The notes: generated by a model from the letters alone, not told the origin. A DNA stretch of 64,000 nucleotides from Anolis sagrei (GCF_037176765.1 NC_090022.1:87555891-87619890); one strand, 5' to 3'; counted from the stretch's first letter, positions 1-11,583 are shown. Program-made: numbers and translations.

Positions 1-3000
1 CAGGTAATACTAGGAATATTTTTGATAATATTTGTTTCATTCTTACTTCATCCTCCATACATTTAATGAAGTTTGTGGCACACAAAGAAAGTTTGTGGAA
101 TAGGACCACTACTTTCAAAGTCAGGACTATACTATTAAACAGGAACAGACACTTTCAAGACAGGAACAGAATTTCATCATTATTATTATTATTATCATTC
201 AGAGGCTTCCTGGCCATCTGTCCAGACAGGTTTGGTCGTGTACTTGTGCCTGGGAACAACGGGATGATGTTCTTGGGCGATACCTATCTATTCCTCATTG
301 CTTTGAACACAAAAACATGATAAAGGTTGATTACATGGCAAAACCTTTGTTTGTGTGTCACAAACTTCATTAAACGTGTGGAGGACGAAGTTTCTTTTGC
401 CAGGGCAAAGTCTTCGCTCTCCAGTCAACTGATGTCATGTTTTAAAGATACAACCAAACAGGAACTGACATGTATAACTTGGGAACAAACTAACAAAAAA
501 AAAAGCCCAGTATTTTCTGAGGGTACGGACATACAGAGATTCGAATATCCACATTTTCCAGCCAGAACCGGGATATTGCTGTAACTGAACATTTTGTGTT
601 TATAGCGCTTTCTAGCGATTCCTCCTGTGTTTTCAGGGGAGCTTGAATGATTTTATGAATTTCATGAAGTTCCTGTTATTAGGCATTTTCAGCCACAAAA
701 GAGGTCTAGGATATGAGGCCTCTTCTCTTGAAATAGTGTTGGATTGTGTCTTGGGATTGTGTCACAGTTTTAGTCAATTTAAGAAATGATGGCATTGGAT
801 GACTGCACTGATTGTCAGTTTAACCTCCTTCACACATTTACTTGCAAGTCTCTCATTCACATGCTCACCATGAGTTGAAGTCGGCTTGATGGCAGTTAAA
901 AACAATCCCAAATGGGAATATTGCAAATATTTTTAAATTGCCATTACTAGCATTCATTGCCATGGGGAACTCTAGCTATGGCAGATATAGTTCGAATTCA
1001 ATAATATCTGGACAACTTCACTTTGCTCACCCGTATTATACATGTTCAATACTTTCCCAAGAGGCTTGTTCCCAAATACATCTGTACAAGGTTGAAGTCT
1101 AGGGTGAAACATGCAATCTGTAGCTCATAGAAGTCAGTGGTCTAATTACCATTTACTGAAAACCTTTCTGTTGCTCAACACTGCTGGTTTTCCTCCCACA
1201 TCATTTTTTCCCAGGCCTCCACACTGCTTGAACCTTTATCCTTTTATCTAATACTGATACATCAAAAGCTTGGGGAACTGTAGTGGTAGGTACTGTTAGT
1301 TCAAGTTAAAGCATAGATTTAAGACAATTTAAATACTTTCAAAAGCAAGGAAGTTGAGTGATTCCAGCATGTATTGTTCCTGACAGGAATGAAATGAAAT
1401 GAAAGGGAATTTGCTATTATATAGAAGTGCAGAATTATATGAATCTAACTGCAGGGCACATAATTGTTTTGACACACACACAAAAGATCCATAGGTGATT
1501 TAAAAACTGAGTTTGTGAGACAATAATATTTTTATTAAATTAACTGCATTTTTTAAAAAACAAGACTGGAAGGATTTTTTTTCAAATCACATTTATGGCA
1601 TCAGTTAATTTATAATGCCTAGCTTAGTGTACATTTTATTTTATTAGACCAATACAAATTATTAAATACTGTAATTAAAAAAATGTTATTGCATGTCATT
1701 GATGTTCTGAGAAGGAATATCTTAAAACAAATCCCACATCGTTCTATTTTAAGCCATTATTATTCTAGTGAACTGCGTAACTAAGGAGCATCTTTAATCA
1801 GAGTCACCCTGATCAATGCTCAGGAATATAATCCAAATCAGTTCAATTTAGTTCAACATTGTGTCTTAAATGGTGAGTATAATGGTGATAATAAGGTGCC
1901 TCGGAGAAGTTTACTGGCAGGACAGGCAAAGCCATGCCCTAATGTTTGCCCTTAGCAATCACTGCCTCTTTGTGAATATTTCATTTGACTTGCCCTTTCC
2001 CCAAGTTATTAATAGATTAGATATGTCTTTTTTAAAAAGAACATCCACTTTAGAGGTCATTACTATTTAACAAATTTCAGAAAGAGCTTGAGCCATACCA
2101 TTGCTAAGGCAGGAGAACCAATGTTCCTGACTGTTAAGAGGGGTCCTTTTTTTCTCTTTTGGATCTGTTTGCTCTTTTTTTCAGCTTTGGTTATTATTTT
2201 GGGGAATGTTTTCAGAAGAATGTTTTGAGCATTTATTTATTTATAGCATTCAATCATCTTTTTACTTATGGAATTTGTATCACCACGACTAACCAAGGTC
2301 TTCTGAAGTAAGATAGTCTAAAGAGAGGAAGGGCAACAGGTTTATTTGGAGAGTTACACTGGTTAAACAAAATGTCCAATGCGACATTATACAGGACTTT
2401 AGCTGGTGTGTGTCTGCGTGTGTGGCATTATCCCTCCAAATGAAAATTCTGCGCTCCCCATGAAATATTCTTCCAGCTCCCCCACGTCCATCATTGCAGA
2501 ATAAGACCTTCAAAACTGTTCATGTCTAGTAACCAAGATAACTAAACTGAGGCAACAATGCTTGGAAAGGCAAAAGACAATAGGAAAAGTGGAAGACAAC
2601 ATTACCGATGGATAGACTCAATCAAGGAAGTCATGGTCCTTGAGGCTTCAGGACCTGAGCAGGACTGTTGATGACTTGGAGATCTCTCATTTATAGACTT
2701 GCCATAAGTTAAAGTTGACTTGATAGCAGTATTTGCTGTGCTTGCTTTCTCTTTTTAAATTTGCCTGGCCTGTTTCTTTGGATGCTCATTTTTCTAAATG
2801 CTCAATAGATTTCACAATGATGAAAATTTCCACTCCTGTTCTCCATGCAACTGTACTCCAAAGGTCTGGCTGTGAAGGGTTCTTCCTCAGAACTAGGCAT
2901 TGTGAACTGGGTCCTCTGGATGGAGGATCATTTTGTAGCAGCAGCAGCAAAGCCAGCTTCCTCAGACACTTTTGACTGAGGAAAGACCCTCCCCACACAG

Positions 3001-3650
3001 AGCCTAATATCTAGAAATAAAAAGGGCTGCATGCTATCTTTTCAGGGTACTCCATTACCTGAGGTAGGTGTCTATGTTTAATGGCTCATAGGTGTAATAT
3101 CTCTTTACACAGAATTATGAGTAGAGCACAGCCCACATATCCACAGGGGACATGTTCCTAGGCTTTGTGTGAATAGACGATGTACAGTTGATAATGAATA
3201 CTATTGAAATGAAGAACTTCTGGCCCACAAATGCCATCCAATTGTGCTGGAGGATGTAGGAAATTCCCAGAGAGGACTCATCTTGCCAGCTTGAAATTGT
3301 GAATACTGGCCCCACAGATATGGGGATTACTCTCTCCCCCTCTCTCTACACTCACACAAACACACACACACACACTGTCCAGAGCATATAATCATTCTCT
3401 GAATCCCTTTTATAAGTAACTCCACCAAATTAGGTGAAATGAGGAGATACTGGGTAGATGGATGAATCCATAGTAGATCCTTAATTGTGAAATGCCTGCT
3501 TGGACATCTTGCCAGCCATCTATGCTATAATCCTCTTGGCACCAGACAAAAACTAAGAAAAGCCCCAAGATTTTCAACCTTAACATCTGTTTCTACTTTT
3601 AACTTCTACTGGCTGCCACTGCTTTCTTTTTGAAGTTTTATGTTGATATT
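1..3650. other. Intergenic DNA, no gene recognised
   Basis: AT-rich sequence with a TTA microsatellite (about 175-196). It has a short RTE-type tail remnant at about 843-905 (GTTGAAGTCGGCTTGATGGC followed by AGTTAAAA), a CA run at about 3356-3376, and an RTE 3' end at 2560-2730. Short open frames here show no protein family I recognise. Confidence 0.6.
2560..2732 (+). mobile_element. RTE-type LINE, old 3' end
   Basis: Degenerate copy of the RTE/Bov-B C-terminal end: AAAGGCAAAAGACAATAGG, then GATGGATAGACTCAATCAAGG, then the tail AGTTGACTTGATAGCAGT. The same order occurs intact at 61,380-61,597. It is heavily diverged, so ancient. Confidence 0.65.
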
Positions 3651-3655
3651 TGTAC

Positions 3656-3842
3656 TAATGTTATGTGCCTTCAAGTCATTTCTGATTTATGGTGACACTA
3701 AGGTGAGTCAAAATTTGTTTAGAGGGGGTTTGACTTAGCCTTTCTCTGAGGCTGAGAGAGTGTGATTTGCCCAAGATCACAGTGAGTTTCCAGGTTGAAT
3801 GAAGACTCCAGAGTCCTAGTCCACTACTCAAACCACTACACT
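3656..3842 (-). mobile_element. tRNA-derived CORE/MIR-like SINE
   Basis: Read on the minus strand it opens with GTAGTGGTTTGAGTAGTGGA (A-box-like), continues through a core with CTTGGGCAAATCACACTC and CTCTCAGCCTCAGAG, and ends in a tail near 3656. A second, interrupted copy is at 29,868-30,215. The family name is uncertain. Confidence 0.6.
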
Positions 3843-4118
3843 ACATTTTCTTCTTCTTCTTCGATACACATTAAGATTAGTACACAGCAAACAATAACAC
3901 TATGCTGGCTTTAGTATTCAATCACACATCAAACACTTCCTAAGTGTCTAGGACTGTGTGATGTATCAGCAATTAATGCGTGCAGGTCCAATTAGGGTGG
4001 CCTTTTGCAGCTGACAGGTGGTAATTTTGTCAGTGCCAGTTGTTTTAAAGTGCAGGTCCAGGTCTTTAGGCAAGTCCCCAGTGTGCCGATCACCACTGGG
4101 ACCACATTTAGTGGCTGT
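3843..4118 (-). mobile_element. LINE 3' end, same family as the copy at 45,330
   Basis: On the minus strand it reads VVPVVIGTLGTLPKDL-like sequence, then TACATCACACAGTCCTAGAC and ACTTAGGAAGTGTTTGATG, closely matching 45,370-45,560 on the plus strand. Ends in GAA-rich tail sequence. Non-LTR retrotransposon by its (TAA)n-tailed relative; clade not resolved. Confidence 0.6.
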
Positions 4119-5450
4119 TATTATTATTTATATCCTGCTTCATCTTGCCTGAAGGAGACTGAAAGCAACTTAACATAAAAGCAATGGCATGCAATTTAAA
4201 ATACAGTGTTCTCTCGCTACTTCGCTGTTTGCTTTTTGTGGACTCGCCGTTTCATGGTTTTACTTCCTTGCTACTCATAGGGCCGAATCCTAGTTCTGCC
4301 ACCAGGACATGGCCTAGTGAGTAGCAAGCAAGCAATGGAGGGCGGGTGAGTGAGCAAGTGAGGGAGGGCCGTAAAGGCAGAAGCAGCGACAGAAGCAGGA
4401 GCCTGGCTTTCTCTCCAGGCTCCTGCTTCTACTTCCACCTTTGCTTCTACTTCCACTTCCTCCCTCGCTCGTTCATCCACCCATCCTCGCTTGCTACTTA
4501 CTGGGCCGAGTACTGGTTCTGCCACTGGGACCCAGTCTGGTGAGTAGCGAGTGAGCGAGCAAGGGCAGGTGAGCAAGAGAGGGAGGACTGCAAAGGCAGA
4601 AGCAGCAGCAGAAGCCTGATTACCTCTTCCAGGCTCCTGCCACTGCTTCCGCCTTTGTGGCCCTCGCTTGCTTGCTCACCCACTCATCCTCCCTCGCTCG
4701 CTGGCTACTCACTGGGCCGAGTCTTGGTCCTGCCAACGGGACCCAGCCTGGTGAGTAGCGAGCAAGTAATAGAGGGCGAGTGAGCAAGTGAGGGAGGGAA
4801 GGCCACAAAGGCGGAAGCGGCGGCAGAAGCAGGAGTCTGGAAGAGGTGGCCAGGCCCCTGCTTCTGCCACCGCTACTGCCCTTGCCGTCCTCCCTCGCTT
4901 GCTCACTCACTGGGCCGGGTCCTGGTGGCAGAACCAGGACTCGGCCCAGTGAGTAACGAGTGAAGGGGGTGGGGTGGGGGGGGGGGGGTGAGTGAGTGAG
5001 AAGGGTGGCAAATGCGGCAGTGGCTGCAGAAGCAGGAGCATGGCTGCCTCTTCCAGGCTCCTGTTTCTGCCACTGCAGCCGCCTTCCCTCGCTCGCTCAC
5101 TCACCAGGGTGGATCGCAACGGCAGAACTAGGACTCAGCCCGGTGAGTGAGTGAGCAATGGAGGAAAGGGTGAGGAAACAAGTGAGGGAGGGCAGGGAGG
5201 GTGGCAAAGATGGTAGGGGCAGCAGATATTACGAAGTGTCAGATAAGCAGAAGTCATATAACCGGGGCTTTACTGTATATAGTGTCCCTACTTCACAAAT
5301 TTTCACTTTTCGCGGGTGGTCCTGGAACATAAAACCTGCAATAAGTGAGGGAACATTGAATACAATTATACAAACATTAAAACAGAATTAAATACAAACA
5401 GAATTAAAAATTCAGTTAAAATCCATGAAAACACAGTTAAAAACCACTTG
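4119..5450 (-). mobile_element. LINE-tail repeat split by a Tigger-like element
   Basis: The halves 4119-4203 and 5359-5450 together match uninterrupted copies at 23,401-23,560 and 51,284-51,415: a TTAT run, 'tataccctgctt', 'ggagactcaaagc', then 'tacaaacattaaaacagaat'. The DNA between is a separate TIR element. Confidence 0.65.
4204..5358. mobile_element. Tigger-like non-autonomous DNA transposon with internal palindromic tandem array
   Basis: The ends are inverted: CAGTGTTCTCTCGCTACTTC at the left, and TAAGTGAGGGAACATTG at the right. TA precedes the left end. The interior has no transposase. It is made of about five units of roughly 200 bases, centred near 4300, 4510, 4725, 4920 and 5115. 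Each carries 'actgggccgagtc', 'ctggttctgcca' and 'ggtgagtagcgagcaag', and inverted 'aggctcctgcttct' / 'agaagcaggagcct' stretches. Tc1/mariner-Tigger affiliation is from the terminal sequence and TA target. Confidence 0.75.
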
Positions 5451-5950
5451 ATCTTAAAAATCTTCATTTTAAAAGATTTTGTACTTTTTATTTTTAAAGT
5501 TTTTTTTAAACTATCCAATGAACTTTGTTATTAGCCTATATATAAATACTGAAAGTTAAAAATAAAATAAGCATTCCAAAAGAATAACTTATTCCATTCT
5601 TAAACTGTACCTTGAATAATGCTGGGTGTAGTATACTGTATAGTGCAGTATAACATTCACTTCTTTCACAACATTCTCTGCTCCAGGGTCCCCAAAGAAG
5701 CACAGTGAAAAAATGCCTGTTCAAAAACCAATCCAAACTGGAAGTGGTCAAATGTCTACTTTGGATTTTGAAAAATCTGGTGATGAACAGTTCAGGGCTC
5801 CTTTGTAAAGCAAAAGCTGAAAGGTGGGTTTCAGTTCCTGGGGTTTACTGAGCTGGAAGGCCACAAAAGCAGCATTTGCAGCCCCAGGACTCAGCTTCGC
5901 CCACAACTACTTTAGAAATTATGTGGCTTTTCTGATGGATGGAAAGACTG
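5451..5950. other. Intergenic, nothing recognised
   Basis: AT-rich single-copy-looking sequence; no domain or repeat family seen. Confidence 0.5.
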
Positions 5951-5954
5951 AAGG

Positions 5955-6295
5955 TGCCTGGCCAGGCATGAAGCCGGGGGGGGGGGGGGGGGGGGGCTCG
6001 GGGGGCTTCAGCCCCCCCCCCCCAAAATTCTCATGGTGGTTCGCGAAAAGGCCTTACTGGTGCATTATTTAAACTGTTATGTTTATTCATATCATGATCT
6101 GATCACCATACTCAATATATCCCATATGCATGGGAGTATTCGGGTAATGATACAAAAGGTTTGCTAGGCTAGACCCTCTTTCACTCAGACTCAGCCCCCC
6201 CCCCGAAACTCAGCCCCCCCAAAAACCCCTGAAATTTTTTTAGCCCCCCCCCCCCCCCGAAACGAAATCCTGGCTACGGGCCTGTGCCTGGCAGA
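5955..6295. repeat. Poly-G/poly-C flanked interspersed repeat
   Basis: Begins in a long G run (about 5979-5996), then a C run, a unique-looking middle containing TTCATATCATGATCTGATCA and CATGGGAGTATTCGGG, then several C runs, and ends GGCTACGGGCCTG. This end-to-end layout is one I recall from squamate repeats. Classification (perhaps a TIR element) is uncertain. Confidence 0.55.
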
Positions 6296-6675
6296 GGATG
6301 CACTAGAGAGGAAAGGCATGGGAGTGGGATTAGCAGGGCTAGTTCCAAATTTAGACGTTGCCTGCTATGTTTATGCAAATACAATTTGTTTAGGAAACAG
6401 ACCAATTAAATTGGCTACTGTGACTTCTCCCCCTTTGCTTCACCCCAGTCAGTACACAGAGACTGGGCATCTGAAAATGAATCATTTGTCTTCATGTACA
6501 CGTACCTTCAAGTGGCCTGTCCACTTACAAGGAGTCCAGAAATCACACAGGGTTTTCTTAGACAAGAGATACTCAGAGGTGGTTTTGTCAGTTCCTTTCT
6601 CTGAAATATACCCTGCAACATCTGGTTCTCATTGGCAATCTCCCACTCAATTGGCAGTCTCCTTCCGAACCTATT

Positions 6676-7605
6676 ATTAACTGCTGTCAAGTAGACCTTT
6701 ATTTATGGTAACCCTGTGGATGAGAGACCTTCAAGTCACTTTATCATCAATAGTCTTATCCAAGTCTTTCAGATTCAGGGTCTTTCTTAACGGAGTCTAT
6801 TCACCTGTAAACATGGTCTTCTCCCTTTCCCACTGCCTCTACATTTCCAAGTATTTGTGTCTTTTCTTGTGAGCCATAATATGGCCAAAGTACAACAGTC
6901 TGAGTTTAGTCATCTTGACTTCTAGCGAAAATTCAGGCTTGATTTGCTTTAGGATTCACTTATTTATATTTTAGCCATCCACTGTATATGTAGAACTCTT
7001 CTTCAGCACCACATTTCAAAACAGCTGATTTTCCTCCTTTCAGCTTTCTTCACTGTCCAGCTTTTTCAATCATACAAAGAAATTGTAATGGGCAATGCTA
7101 ATTCAATACTGTATCATAACACTTTAGGATCTTGCACATTTTCTTCATAGCTGGCCTTCCAGACTGCAGTGTCTGTTCTGATTAAGGCTTGAACAAAGTG
7201 ATAGAAAATCTTGAACTATTTCAGTGTCCCCATTGTCTCTTCTTTTTCTGAATTCAGTTTGGACATCTGGCATTTTTGCTCTATATATGACAAAAATTTG
7301 CATTGTAGCATCTTGAGCATCACTGCTTCCATTGGAAATTAATGACAAAATCCTGTGTTTACTATGGTTCCTAGTGTCCCTTCTCTTGGGAACTGGGAGG
7401 CATATTGAGTATTTCCAATCAGTGAGCCATTAATTTCCCCACCCCACTCCCATATTTGTTGACAGATTTTAGTTAGCACTGGAGTAGACTCTGTCTCTAT
7501 CGCTTGACGTGGCTCTATTGGTATGCAGTCTGTTTCTGGTGATTTATGCCTCGCAAGTGTTCTGAGTGAGCTTCTGCTTAACCTTCCAAAATTCTAAGTT
7601 CATCT
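6676..7605 (-). mobile_element. RTE-clade LINE, old internal to 3' part
   Basis: On the minus strand an eroded RTE order is visible: MPDVQTEFRKRRDNGD (compare RTE 'FRKGRGTRDQ'), then SWTVKKAERRKISCFEMWCW, then LLYFGHIMAHKK, ending in a TACTTGACAGCAG tail at about 6680. It matches the Bov-B-type protein at 61,151-61,582 but is far more diverged. Several frame breaks are present. Confidence 0.7.
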
Positions 7606-7796
7606 TCAAATGGTTCTTTGTTCAGTGAATGTGTTGTCCTTTCATCCCTTTTATATAGTTCTTCTGTGTATCGTTTCCATTCTCTTTTTATTTCTACTTT
7701 GTCATGTAACGTGTTTCCCTTCTAGTTGTAGAACATCATGTAAAACAGCATTTGCTCATGTTAGGGGTGCAGGACCCCCCAAAAGTGGGGAAAAGC

Positions 7797-8555
7797 AAAT
7801 TAATTTTTTTATTGTGTCAGAAGCAAATTGAGAACACGGCTATATGTATAAAAAACCACAAACAAAGTTAAAAACTTAGCATTACGCTAGATTTTCTTTG
7901 ACCAGAAGCTGGTCACTTGGAGTGCCTCTGGTGTGTCTATAAGGAGGCCCTCCATTGTGCATGTGACAGGGCTCAGGCTGCATTATAGTAAGTAGTCTGT
8001 GGTTTGCTCTTCCCCACACTCACATGTTGTGGACTCCACTCTGTAGCCCCATTTCTTAGGATTGGCTCTGCATCTCATGGTGCCAGAGCAAAGTCTGTTC
8101 AGTGCCTTCCAAATCATCCAGTCTCTTGTGTGCCCAGGAGGGAATTTCTCATCTGGTATCACCCATGGATTGAGTTTCTGGGTTTTAACCTGCCACTTTT
8201 GGACTCTTGCTTGCTGAGGTGTTCCTGCGTTTATCTCTGTTGATCTTAGGAAGCTATTTCTTTATTTAAGGCATTGGCATGCTGACTGATATCTGAACAG
8301 GGGATGGGCCCGAGAGGTCAATGCCTTGGTCCTTTCATTTCTGGCTCCTACTTCCCGGGGGATGTCAGGTGGTGCAATACCGGCTAAACGGTATAATTTC
8401 TCCAGTGGTGTTGGGCATAGACATCCTGTGATAATGCGGCATCCTGTGATGATGCGGCACTGTTTTAATGGTTTCATGGGGGACATGAAAGAAGCCTCCC
8501 TGTCAGCTTGTAACACATCTGGGCATCCACATCCACTGTTTTAATGTAGTGAGAT
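7797..8555 (-). mobile_element. LINE 3' end (zinc-motif family), older copy
   Basis: Minus-strand reading gives LYRLAGIAPPDIPREVGARN, RTKALTSRAHPLFRYQSACQ, then WKALNRLCSGTMRCRANPKK, WGYRVESTTCECGEEQTTDY. It is the longer, more diverged sister of the plus-strand copy at 10,595-11,006. The C-x-C-x(8)-H-x-L-x-C pattern is typical of LINE ORF2 C-termini; the clade is not resolved. Confidence 0.65.
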
Positions 8556-8822
8556 GTATTCCATATCGGGCATGCGCTCTCAGCAGCAGAGTAGCAAAGC
8601 AAAATAGCAGAAATCAAATAAAAAAGAACTACTTTTCAGACACAAGAGACACTAGAGCACACCTCTCTAGAAATCTTCAATGTCTCCAGCACAATCCTAT
8701 GGCCCTCAACTGAGAAAGGAGAATTCATATTGGGAGGAGGGGTCTTTTTTGCTCCATACTCCAAAAGCCAGTCTAATGGCATATACAGGGACCAAAGGTC
8801 TGACTTGATTGGAAGGTGGCTT

Positions 8823-8990
8823 CCCCTGTCATAGAAGCATAGAGTTGGAAAAGACCTTGTGAGCAATCCAGTTCAACCCCTTGCCAAGAAGCAGGAAAAT
8901 TGCATTCATGGCACCCTACTGAAAGATGGCCAGGGATGCTCTCATCTAAACCTGCCCCCAGATGTTGCTTTTGCGATGCTGATAGCACCT
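8823..8990 (-). mobile_element. CR1 LINE 3' end
   Basis: Starts TCATAGAAGCATAGAGTTGG, the reverse complement of the CR1 3' terminus, followed by the CR1 3' coding end (CCAGGGATGCTCTCATC region). 5' truncated. Confidence 0.75.
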
Positions 8991-9340
8991 CTTGGACAAC
9001 ATTTACATTAGGATTCATATCAGACATTTACATTAGGATTCATAACAGTAGCAAAATTACAGTTATGATAGATAGATATGTTTTATTGATTGGCCTATTG
9101 GTCGTATCAAAACATTTAACACATAACACAATTAACACATAGTCATACATAGTCAGTTACAGTTATGAAAGTAGCAACGAAAATAATGTTATGGTTGGGA
9201 GTCAACACGACATGAAGAACTGGATTATGGGGTCGCGGCATTAGGAAGGTTGAGAACCACTGCCTTACAGCATTTAGAAGCAAACTGTTGTTGTAACTTG
9301 TTATGGTGTGGAGAAAACTAAGTCATGGTAGTACCTTGGG

Positions 9341-10060
9341 AAGTCTGATCTGGCAACAGTGGTCCATGCTCTTGTTACATCTCGAATAGATTACTGCAAC
9401 ACACTCTACGCGGGGCTGCCTTTGAAAATTGTTCAGAAACTTCAACTAGTCCAACAGGCTGCAGCCAGATTACTAACTGGAGCGACATACAGGGAGCATA
9501 CCACCCCCTTGTTGTGTCAGATCCACTGGTTGCCGATCCACTTTGGAACTCAATTCAAAATCCTGGTTTTGACCTATAATGCTCTGGCCCAGCTTACTTG
9601 TCTGAATGCAACTCCCACTACGTCCCACCATGCAGTTTAAGATCATCTGGGGGGACCCTGGTCTCAAATACATCTGGCGGGGATGAGACAGGGCCTTCTC
9701 GGCTGTAGCCCCCCGCCTGTGGAACTCGCTTCCCAACGAGGTAAGACTGGCTTCATCCCTCCTGTCTTTTGGGAAGAAATTGAAGTCGTGATTCTGGGAC
9801 CAGGTTTTTGGACAACAGACACAGATAGCACTTTGGACATGGAATTGGATATGGAAGAGACTGGAATGATTTTATGGCTATTAATACTGTTTTTTTACTG
9901 TTTTAATGAATGCTTTACCTATTGTTTTAATTGTTATTATATTGCTGTGTTATATGTAGTGGCATCGAATTGCTTCCAAATGTAAACTGCCCTGAGTCCT
10001 CCTTCGGGGATTGAGAAGGAATGGGATAGAAATACTAGAAATAAAATAAATAAATATGAT
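9341..10060 (+). mobile_element. L2 LINE, 3' end with coding remnant
   Basis: Encodes VHALVTSRIDYCNTLYAGLP, LKIVQKLQLVQQAAARLLTG, ATYREHTTPLLCQIHWLPI, a well-known L2 reverse-transcriptase C-terminal stretch. The 3' UTR ends CCTGAGTCCTCCTTCGGGG then GATAGAAATACTAGAAATAA and ATAAATAAATA. 5' truncated. Confidence 0.8.
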
Positions 10061-10299
10061 TTAAGTAGCTGTTTTCTTGTTTGCTCTAGAAGTGGTTTTG
10101 TTTGTCCTTTTGTTATTGTGGAAAAGTGGAGGATTTTCTTCTATATACAGCTGGTAACAGCAGCCTCCAATACACCCATGGGGCCTATTGTTTCCCTTCA
10201 TGTATGGGGAAAAGGGGCAGATCGAAATGAGGGGTGTATGTGAATGGACTTGCAGGTTTACAAGATGAAAAATGCCCCCACTACCAAATGCACCTCAAG

Positions 10300-10511
10300 A
10301 GGCGCTTTGGATATGGAATTTGACTGGAATGGTGAAAAGGCAGTTAATACTGTTTTTATTGTTTTAATTAATGTTCTATTTATTGTTTTAATTGTTGTTA
10401 TATTACTTTATAATATTTAATGGCATCAAATTATGCCAAATGTAAGTCGTCCTGAGTCCCGCTTCGGGAGTTGAGAAGGACGGGGTAGAAATACTGGAAA
10501 TAAATAAATAA
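10300..10511 (+). mobile_element. L2 LINE 3' tail
   Basis: 3' UTR of the same family as 9341-10060: 'tggcatcaaattatgcc', CCTGAGTCCCGCTTCGGGAG, 'agaaatactggaaataaataaataa'. Confidence 0.75.
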
Positions 10512-10572
10512 AAGTTAAAGTGGTGTCAAACTGCATTGATTCAGCCTGAAACTCTATGAATACATACTAGGT

Positions 10573-11126
10573 CAGTGGTTCTCAAACTGTGGGTAAAAGT
10601 GGCAGGTTCAAACCCAGAACCTCAATCAATGGCTAATACCAAATGAGAGACTCCCACCTGGGCACACAGAAAACTTGGCGACTTGGAAGGCGCTGAACAG
10701 ACTGCGCTCTGGCACCACGAGATGCAGAGCCAACCTCAAGAAATGGGGCTATAAAGTGGAATCCACAACATGCGAGTGCGGAGAAGAGCAAACCACAGAC
10801 CACCTGCTGCAATGCAACCTGAGCCCTGCTACATGCACAATGGAGGACCTCCTTATAGCAACACCAGAGGCACTCCAAGTGGCCAGATACTGGTCAAAGG
10901 ACATTTAATCAACTACCAAGCTTGCAAACTTTGTGTTTTGTCTGTTTTGTTGAAAATGTAATACAAATGTCTGGTTGCTCCTGACACGATAGATAAATAA
11001 ATAAACCTGTGGGTCCCTAGGTGTTTTGGCCTACAACTCCCAGAAGTCCCAGCTGGTTTACTAACTGTTAGGATTTCTGGGAGTTGAGGGCCAAAACATC
11101 AGGGGGCCTAATGTTGAGAACCACTG
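10573..11126. mobile_element. hAT-like MITE, split by a LINE insertion
   Basis: Ends CAGTGGTTCTCAAACTGTGG and TTGAGAACCACTG are inverted. Flanking 8-mers TACTAGGT and TACTAGGC are a hAT-size target duplication (7 of 8). Without the insert the MITE is about 134 bases, the same family as 16,877-17,012 and 46,956-47,090. Confidence 0.85.
10595..11006 (+). mobile_element. 5'-truncated LINE 3' end inside a hAT MITE
   Basis: Flanked by an exact 8-base duplication, CTGTGGGT at 10587-10594 and 11007-11014. Encodes WKALNRLRSGTTRCRANLKK, WGYKVESTTCECGEEQTTDH, LLQCNLSPATCTMEDLLIAT. Ends GACACGATAGATAAATAAAT. Younger than the sister copy at 7,797-8,555, because this frame is open. Clade not resolved. 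Confidence 0.8.
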
Positions 11127-11149
11127 TACTAGGCATACTTTATACCAGG

Positions 11150-11583
11150 CATCCTCAAACTGCAGCCCTCCAGCTGTTTAGGCCTTCAACTCTCAGAGTT
11201 CCTGACAATTGAACAAGCTCGTTAAGGCTTCTGGGAGTTGGAGGCCCAAACAGCCGGAGGGCCGCAGTTTGAGGATGCCTCTTCCACAGTATAGATCAGG
11301 CATGGGCTGATTTGGGCCCTGCTGCTTCAGGTGTTTTGGACTTCCTAACAGGTCCTCTCAGTTGCTAAAGCTGAAAGGGGCCTGTGGCTGTTAGGAAGTC
11401 CAAAACGCCTGAAGGCAGCAGGGCCCAAATCAGCCCATGCCTGATCTATACTGTGGAACAGGCATCCTCAAACTGCGGCCCACCAGCTGTTTGGGCCTCC
11501 AACTCCCAGAAGCCCTAAGGAGCTTGTTCAATTGTCAGGAACTCTGAGAGTTGAAGGCCCAAACAGCTGGAGGGCTGCAGCTG
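11150..11583. repeat. 421-base near-perfect palindrome made of nested MITEs
   Basis: Bases 11160-11580 fold on themselves about a centre near 11370, with arms of about 205 bases. The inner part (about 11308-11444) runs CAGGCATGGGCTGATTTGGG to its inverse. The outer parts are inverted copies of a second palindromic MITE with CATCCTCAAACTGC ends. The shared spacer 'ccacagtatagat' occurs in both arms. Confidence 0.85.

Noticed and set aside
4271-5119. Several 60-100 codon frames on both strands
   Set aside because: They fall within the tandem palindromic array of the Tigger-like element and repeat each other, so they are not genes.
5158-5391. Possible small gene at the right end of the Tigger-like element
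   Set aside because: Spans the terminal inverted repeat and adjoining LINE tail; not coding.
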